Assembly: GCA_003552365.1 (NCBI GenBank)
Contig: PUKR01000225.1
Coordinates: 1-9,326, forward strand
Reading direction: 5' to 3'
Source: Syntrophomonadaceae bacterium
Lineage (GTDB): Bacteria > Bacillota > Dethiobacteria > DTU022
Length of the DNA stretch: 9,326 bases
Shown: piece by piece, positions 5,503 to 9,326 of the stretch
How positions within the stretch are numbered: the first letter of the stretch is position 1
How the letters are laid out: each line of letters starts with the position of its first letter
Program-made: the position numbers and the translations under genes
Notes under the pieces: model-generated
Databases searched by the model: none
The model's input: only the letters and a program-made list of their open reading frames with translations
Told to the model about the DNA's origin: nothing

Positions 5503-6741
5503 ATGCGAAGAGTAGTGATCACCGGAATCGGTGTCATTTCACCCACAGGTTCCGATAAAATTCAATTTTGGGAAAATATTGTTAGCGGGAATAGCGGTAT
5601 TTCACTGGTGGAGAATTTTGATGTCAGCAAGTACCCTTGTCGTATTGCCGGTGAAATAAAGGACTTCGATCCCACAATTTACATGGATAAAAGGGAAGCG
5701 AAAAAAGTTGACCGCTTTACCCACTTTGGGGTTGCAGCCGGACTGCAGGCCTGGGATGATGCCGGATTGGACCAGGTCCAGGTAAATAAAGATGATATAG
5801 GGGTATTGATCGGTTCGGGAATTGGTGGTATTAGAACCATCGAGGATCAACTGAGAATTCTTGACCAGAAAGGACCGCGCCGGGTAAGCCCTTTTTTAGT
5901 GCCCGCTTTAATAGCGAATATGGCTTCCGGCTACCTGTCAATGATGCTGGGGTTGCGCGGTCCAAACTCAACCGTGGTCACAGCCTGTGCCACTTCCACG
6001 CATACCATCGGTGATGCCTGGCATATTATTGGCAGGGGCGATGCTGAAATAATGCTGGCCGGCGGTGCCGAAGCGACAATCAGTGACCTTGCTTATTCCG
6101 GCTTTTCTTCGGCCAGGGCTCTTTCTACCCGCAACGATGAGCCGCAGAGAGCCTCCCGGCCGTTTGACCGGGACCGTGACGGTTTTGTAATGGGAGAAGG
6201 AGCAGGAGTTTTGGTTTTGGAACCCCTGGATAATGCCTTAAAGCGCAATGCTCATATCTATGGTGAAATCGTGGGCTACGGGATGTCCGGTGATGCTTAC
6301 CATATGACAGCTCCCGATCCTGAAGGATACGGTGCTTGTTTAAGTATGAAGCGGGCCCTTAAAAGTGCAGCTGCTGAGCCGGAACAGGTAGATTATATCA
6401 ATGCCCACGGAACTTCGACAGAGTTTAATGATAAAATTGAAACCATGGCTATCAAGAATATATTCGGCCGGCATGCTTACGAAATTCCGGTTAGCTCAAC
6501 AAAGTCTATGACCGGGCACCTTTTAGGGGCAGCGGGAGCAGTTGAACTAATAGCTTCCCTGATGATCTTACAAAACCAGATCATACATCCCACCATCAAT
6601 TATGAAAATCCCGATCCTGAATGCGACTTGGACTATGTACCAAACCAGGCGAGAGAAGGTAATATTGACCTAATCATGTCAAACTCATTTGGATTTGGTG
6701 GAACCAATGCTACTTTATTGGTGAAAAAGTATTCTTCGTAG
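5503..6741 (+). CDS. fabF: 3-oxoacyl-ACP synthase II (FabF, KAS II)
   Basis: FabF is the elongating condensing enzyme; it joins acyl-ACP with malonyl-ACP. The 412 residues match the family. The Cys-His-His triad is intact: Cys162 in VTACATSTHTIGDA, His302 in NAHGTSTEFND, and His339 in MTGHLLGAAGAVE. The conserved Lys334 lies in SSTKSMTG, and the C-terminal loop SNSFGFGGTN is complete. The acidic-basic ASRPFDRDRDGFVMGEGAG stretch is also typical. The start ATG follows GAGGTG by four bases. The three-residue catalytic set and the NSFGFGG loop distinguish it from FabH. It could in principle be called FabB-like, but in Firmicutes this context and length indicate FabF. rnc begins 19 nt downstream. 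Confidence 0.97.
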   Translation: MRRVVITGIGVISPTGSDKIQFWENIVSGNSGISLVENFDVSKYPCRIAGEIKDFDPTIYMDKREAKKVDRFTHFGVAAGLQAWDDAGLDQVQVNKDDIGVLIGSGIGGIRTIEDQLRILDQKGPRRVSPFLVPALIANMASGYLSMMLGLRGPNSTVVTACATSTHTIGDAWHIIGRGDAEIMLAGGAEATISDLAYSGFSSARALSTRNDEPQRASRPFDRDRDGFVMGEGAGVLVLEPLDNALKRNAHIYGEIVGYGMSGDAYHMTAPDPEGYGACLSMKRALKSAAAEPEQVDYINAHGTSTEFNDKIETMAIKNIFGRHAYEIPVSSTKSMTGHLLGAAGAVELIASLMILQNQIIHPTINYENPDPECDLDYVPNQAREGNIDLIMSNSFGFGGTNATLLVKKYSS

Positions 6742-6760
6742 ATTATAAAAAGGAGACTTT

Positions 6761-7456
6761 ATGAGCTGGCAAAACGATATCAGGTCATTCCTGGGGAAAT
6801 TGGGTTGGGAAATTACAAATGTTAACCTGTTTGAACAGGCTTTGACCCATACGTCTTACGCTCATGAAAAAAAACAACATGGTAACCATAACGAGCGCCT
6901 TGAATTTTTGGGCGATGCTGTCCTGGAACTGGTAATCAGCGATTATTTATATTATACTTACCCCGAACTGCCGGAAGGCAAATTAACTAAACTTAGGGCT
7001 GACCTGGTTTGCGAAGCATCCCTGGCCAGGTTGGCTTTTGAGCTTGATATCGGCCAGTATCTGCGCCTGGGCAAGGGTGAAAAGACCGGTGGTGGTTTCA
7101 GCCGTCCTTCGCTACTGGCTGATGCGGTTGAAGCCTTAATTGGTGCCTTGTACCTAGATTTGGGATTGGAGCATTGCCGCAGTCATGTTTTAGATCTTTA
7201 TAAGCCTATCCTGGAGGAACTGCAGGAAGGAGTTTTATGCCGGGATTTTAAAACTTTGCTTCAGGAATTTTCGCAAGCCCGGTTTGCCGTAACTCCGTTT
7301 TATCGAATTATTAATGAAAGCGGGCCTGACCATAAGAAAGTATTTGAAGCAGAAGTGATACTTGCTTCAAATACAGTTGGTTCCGGACAGGGCCGCAGCA
7401 AGAAGGAGGCTGAACAAGCGGCGGCGAAAGAAGCGTGGCAAAATCTTACACCTTAG
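6761..7456 (+). CDS. rnc: Ribonuclease III
   Basis: A double-strand-specific endoribonuclease of 231 residues that processes the 30S rRNA precursor and some mRNAs and antisense duplexes. The nuclease domain has the signature ERLEFLGDAVLEL (residues 45-57, with acidic residues Glu48 and Asp52) and the second metal-binding segment LLADAVEALIGALYLD (Asp121, Glu124). The C-terminal double-stranded RNA-binding domain spans about residues 161-228: DFKTLLQEF, then GPDHKKVFEAEV, then GRSKKEAEQAAAKEA. All catalytic residues are present. AGGAG (6751-6755) lies five bases before ATG 6761. Tight spacing to fabF suggests co-transcription with the lipid genes, a linkage also known in Bacillus, where rnc lies between acpP and smc. 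Confidence 0.97.
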   Translation: MSWQNDIRSFLGKLGWEITNVNLFEQALTHTSYAHEKKQHGNHNERLEFLGDAVLELVISDYLYYTYPELPEGKLTKLRADLVCEASLARLAFELDIGQYLRLGKGEKTGGGFSRPSLLADAVEALIGALYLDLGLEHCRSHVLDLYKPILEELQEGVLCRDFKTLLQEFSQARFAVTPFYRIINESGPDHKKVFEAEVILASNTVGSGQGRSKKEAEQAAAKEAWQNLTP

Positions 7457-7466
7457 ATCCGGCCTG

Positions 7467-7483
7467 TTTGATCTTAAATCAAA
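7467..7483. promoter_or_regulatory. Palindrome between rnc and spoVS, possible operator
   Basis: TTTGATcttaaATCAAA is a perfect 6-5-6 interrupted palindrome in the 57-bp gap between rnc and spoVS, centred about 40 bases before the spoVS start. It has no run of T after it, so it does not look like a terminator. No clear sigma-A or sigma-H promoter accompanies it. A regulator-binding site is possible; in AT-rich sequence, chance is a fair alternative. Confidence 0.3.
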
Positions 7484-7513
7484 TAATCTACGAGGAGCTG
7501 TAAACAACAAAGC

Positions 7514-7774
7514 ATGGAACTATTAAAGGTGTCGGCTCAATCAAAGCCCAAGGCGATTGCCGGAGCTGTGGCTGCAGCAATCAGGGCTAATGGTACGGTG
7601 GAAATGCAGGCGATTGGCGCAGGAGCGGTAAATCAGGCGGTAAAAGCCATAGCCATTGCCCGGGGTTATGTGGCGCCAAATGGAATAAACCTGGTTATGC
7701 GGCCTGCTTTCGTGGATTTGGAAATTGAAGGTATTCAGAGAACGGCGATTCGATTTACGGTAGAACCCAGATGA
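7514..7774 (+). CDS. spoVS: Stage V sporulation protein S
   Basis: An 86-residue protein that matches SpoVS along its whole length: MELLKVSAQSKP, the core VEMQAIGAGAVNQAVKAIAIARGYVAP, and the ending RTAIRFTVEPR. SpoVS is a small Alba-like, probably nucleic-acid-binding protein. In Bacillus subtilis it affects septation and later sporulation steps, including coat assembly, though its exact mechanism is unclear. The nearest strong Shine-Dalgarno, GAGGAG (7492-7497), is 16 bases before the ATG, which is unusually far; no in-frame start lies closer, and the family N-terminus fits ATG 7514. It lies 57 nt after rnc on the same strand and is followed by a terminator, so it is probably the last gene of the plsX-fab-rnc unit. 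A separate sporulation promoter is not obvious. Confidence 0.95.
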   Translation: MELLKVSAQSKPKAIAGAVAAAIRANGTVEMQAIGAGAVNQAVKAIAIARGYVAPNGINLVMRPAFVDLEIEGIQRTAIRFTVEPR

Positions 7775-7797
7775 TTTTCATTGATGCAAAATATTAT

Positions 7798-7832
7798 TAG
7801 CCTGCCGCTTTTAATGAGGCAGGCTATTTGTT
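7798..7832 (+). terminator. Intrinsic terminator after spoVS
   Basis: TAGCCTGCC (7798-7806) pairs perfectly with GGCAGGCTA (7818-7826) around an 11-base loop, and TTTGTT (7827-7832) follows. It starts 23 bases after the spoVS stop. An A-rich stretch precedes the stem, so weak bidirectional action is possible. It separates the fab-rnc-spoVS unit from smc. Confidence 0.85.
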
Positions 7833-7923
7833 AGGATAGGACTGAGCTTAGTTATTAAGCTGGGAAAAGTATTGCCTGGTTTTTGGCAGAAAGTGAAATA
7901 CCATGGTATAGGAGCCTGATTGA
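7833..7923 (+). promoter_or_regulatory. smc leader with two palindromes; promoter unclear
   Basis: After the spoVS terminator, smc needs its own promoter, but I find only weak candidates: TTGTTA (7828-7833) with TATTAA (7853-7858) has a 19-nt spacer and overlaps the terminator. TTGGCA (7883-7888) with TGGTATAGG (7904-7912) would start transcription beyond the smc ribosome binding site. Two palindromes are present: AGCTTAgttatTAAGCT (7845-7861), and the gapless 12-bp ATACCATGGTAT (7898-7909), which ends directly before the AGGAG (7910-7914) used by smc. These could be regulator sites, or the second could weakly influence ribosome access. Confidence 0.35.
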
Positions 7924-9326
7924 TTGTATTTAAAAAGCCTGGAACTGTTTGGATTTAAATCTTTTGCGGAAAAAGCAGAACTGGAATTGAGCCCGGGTAT
8001 TACAGCAGTTATCGGGCCAAATGGTTGTGGAAAAAGCAACCTGGTGGATGCTGTGCGCTGGGCCCTTGGTGAGCAGAGTGTTAAGTCTTTACGCGGGAAC
8101 CGTATGGAAGAAGTTATTTTTTCCGGCAGTGAGAGCCGGAAAGCGCTCAATTTCGCTGAAGTATCTCTTAATTTTGCCGGGGCTTCAAGTTTCCTTAATT
8201 TTGATTATGATGAAGTTACCATTACCAGGCGCCTGTTCCGCAACGGTGAGAGCGAGTACTACATAAATAAATCGGTTTGCCGGTTAAAGGATGTAACCGA
8301 GCTTTTCATCGATACAGGTCTCGGAAAAGATGTTTACTCGGTTATTGGCCAGGGCCGGGTGGATGAAATTATTAACAACCGGCCTGATGAAAGAAGGGAA
8401 ATATTTGAAGAAGCTGCCGGTATCCTGAAATATAAAATTCGTAAGGGCGAGGCAAAAAGGCGCTTGGATGAAACCAGGGATAACCTGGTTCGGGTCCAGG
8501 ACTTGATTTTTGAACTGGAAACACAGGTTGAACCCCTGCAAAGCCAGGCTGAAGTAACCCGCCAGTATCGTGAACTGCGCCGGCAGATTGAAGCTGAAGA
8601 AAGAAAATTGTTAACTTATCACCTGACTAAATCCCGGGAACAACTAAACAGGGTCAACAAGCAACTCCAGGATGTTAATGACACCCTGGCATCTTCTGCC
8701 GCTGAAGGGGGATTGCATGAAAAAGAGGTCCAGGAGCTAAAGAATGACTTTCAGGAGGACCAAAAGCGAAAAAAAGAGCAGGAGCGCAAGTTGAGCGAGG
8801 TCTCCCGGTCACTGGAACAACAGGAAAATGAGTTGAAGCTGCTTAAGGAAAGAGAGGGCCGCTACCGGGAACAAATAGAACAGAATCGGCAACGGGTTAA
8901 GCAGCTCGAGATGCTTATGGAAGAAATGTCAGCCCAGAACACCAGGACAAAAGAAGAACTGGAAGAAAAAAAGGAAGCCCTGGCCGAGCTGGAAAAAGAA
9001 CTGGAAGGGTTACGCCTTGAAATGGAAGAGCTTGAAAAAAATGATTTGCCTGAAGAAGTTGAAAAGCAGCAGCAACGTATATACCAGGTGGGCTCAAAAA
9101 AAGAAGCGGCACTTTCCACTATTGGTGAATTAAAAAAACGGCTGGAACGAATAGAATCTCAGAAGAGTAATTTACAAAATGAGAAAAAAGAGCTGCAGGA
9201 AAAACTGGAGTCGTTACAACAAAGCATTAAAAAGTTAGAAGTGCAAAAAGATAGTTTAGCTGCCGAATTAACCGGGGCTGAAGATATGGAAAAAAAGAAA
9301 GCGGAAGAGAAAGCAAACCTGCAGCA
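7924..9326 (+). CDS. smc: Chromosome segregation protein SMC (5' part, cut by window end)
   Basis: The N-terminal 467 residues of the condensin ATPase SMC; the frame is open to the window edge. SMC dimers with ScpA and ScpB organise and segregate the chromosome. The protein begins MYLKSLELFGFKSFAEK from a TTG start, with AGGAG (7910-7914) nine bases upstream. Walker A GPNGCGKSN is at residues 31-39 (Lys37), the conserved Arg57 in SLRG, and the Q-loop glutamine (Gln143) in VIGQGRVDEII, followed by RREIFEEAAGILKYK. From about residue 170 onward the sequence is a long, charged, Glu/Lys/Gln-rich coiled coil, which makes the coding strand very purine-rich. The hinge, second coiled coil, signature motif and Walker B lie beyond the window. 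A full-length family member has nearly 1,200 residues, so this is truncation by the window, not a pseudogene. Confidence 0.97.
   Translation, partial: MYLKSLELFGFKSFAEKAELELSPGITAVIGPNGCGKSNLVDAVRWALGEQSVKSLRGNRMEEVIFSGSESRKALNFAEVSLNFAGASSFLNFDYDEVTITRRLFRNGESEYYINKSVCRLKDVTELFIDTGLGKDVYSVIGQGRVDEIINNRPDERREIFEEAAGILKYKIRKGEAKRRLDETRDNLVRVQDLIFELETQVEPLQSQAEVTRQYRELRRQIEAEERKLLTYHLTKSREQLNRVNKQLQDVNDTLASSAAEGGLHEKEVQELKNDFQEDQKRKKEQERKLSEVSRSLEQQENELKLLKEREGRYREQIEQNRQRVKQLEMLMEEMSAQNTRTKEELEEKKEALAELEKELEGLRLEMEELEKNDLPEEVEKQQQRIYQVGSKKEAALSTIGELKKRLERIESQKSNLQNEKKELQEKLESLQQSIKKLEVQKDSLAAELTGAEDMEKKKAEEKANLQ

Noticed and set aside
7848..8150. Minus-strand ORF of 100 codons across the smc leader and start
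   Set aside because: Most of it is antisense to the conserved SMC ATPase N-terminus.
8021..8266. Plus-strand ORF of 81 codons inside smc
   Set aside because: It overlaps the Walker A region of smc in another frame and shows no conserved motif.
8862..9119. Serine- and phenylalanine-rich minus-strand ORFs and apparent purine-rich repeats
   Set aside because: They result from the Glu/Lys-rich coiled coil of SMC, whose coding strand is mostly A and G.
1..9326. A mobile element, CRISPR array, defence island, tRNA or riboswitch
   Set aside because: No transposase, integrase, spaced direct repeats, cloverleaf or aptamer-like leader was seen; every large frame belongs to a housekeeping or sporulation gene in a conserved order.

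Overview
The window (about 45% G+C by eye) looks like a core-genome segment from a low-to-mid-GC, Gram-positive, spore-forming member of the Clostridia. A Peptococcaceae-like relative is plausible but cannot be proven from this sequence. The reasons are the classic Firmicutes order DUF177-rpmF-plsX-fabH-fabD-fabG-acpP-fabF-rnc-smc, strong AGGAGG-type ribosome binding sites, frequent GTG/TTG starts, an anchored NusG-domain-II protein, and a spoVS sporulation gene.

Layout, all genes on the + strand. Positions 1-65 hold an extended -10 promoter for a small membrane-anchored NusG domain II protein (66-485). A 144-bp gap carries two interleaved inverted repeats and then a perfect consensus sigma-A promoter (576-604). 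It drives the YceD/DUF177 rRNA-related gene (630-1160) and rpmF for ribosomal protein L32 (1181-1357). An intrinsic terminator-like hairpin (1368-1412) separates this ribosomal pair from the lipid block. That block is plsX, fabH, fabD, fabG, acpP and fabF (1444-6741), tightly spaced and partly overlapping. It is followed closely by rnc (RNase III, 6761-7456) and spoVS (7514-7774). A good terminator (7798-7832) closes the unit. After a 149-bp spacer with two short palindromes, the 5' third or so of smc (7924 to window end) begins with a TTG start and is cut by the window edge.

How the genes work together: FabD charges the acyl carrier protein AcpP with malonate. FabH starts chains from acyl-CoA, FabF elongates them and FabG reduces the 3-keto group. 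PlsX converts finished acyl-ACP to acyl-phosphate for phospholipid synthesis. The dehydratase (FabZ), the enoyl-ACP reductase (FabI/FabK/FabL/FabV) and the regulator FapR are not encoded here, so they must lie elsewhere. DUF177, L32 and RNase III link the locus to ribosome production; SpoVS and SMC link it to sporulation and chromosome organisation.

I see no mobile element, CRISPR array, tRNA, rRNA or convincingly new system. The most useful observations are regulatory. The consensus promoter lies inside what a naive ORF call treats as the start of DUF177. A terminator splits rpmF from plsX. spoVS sits between rnc and smc. Several gene starts need correction.
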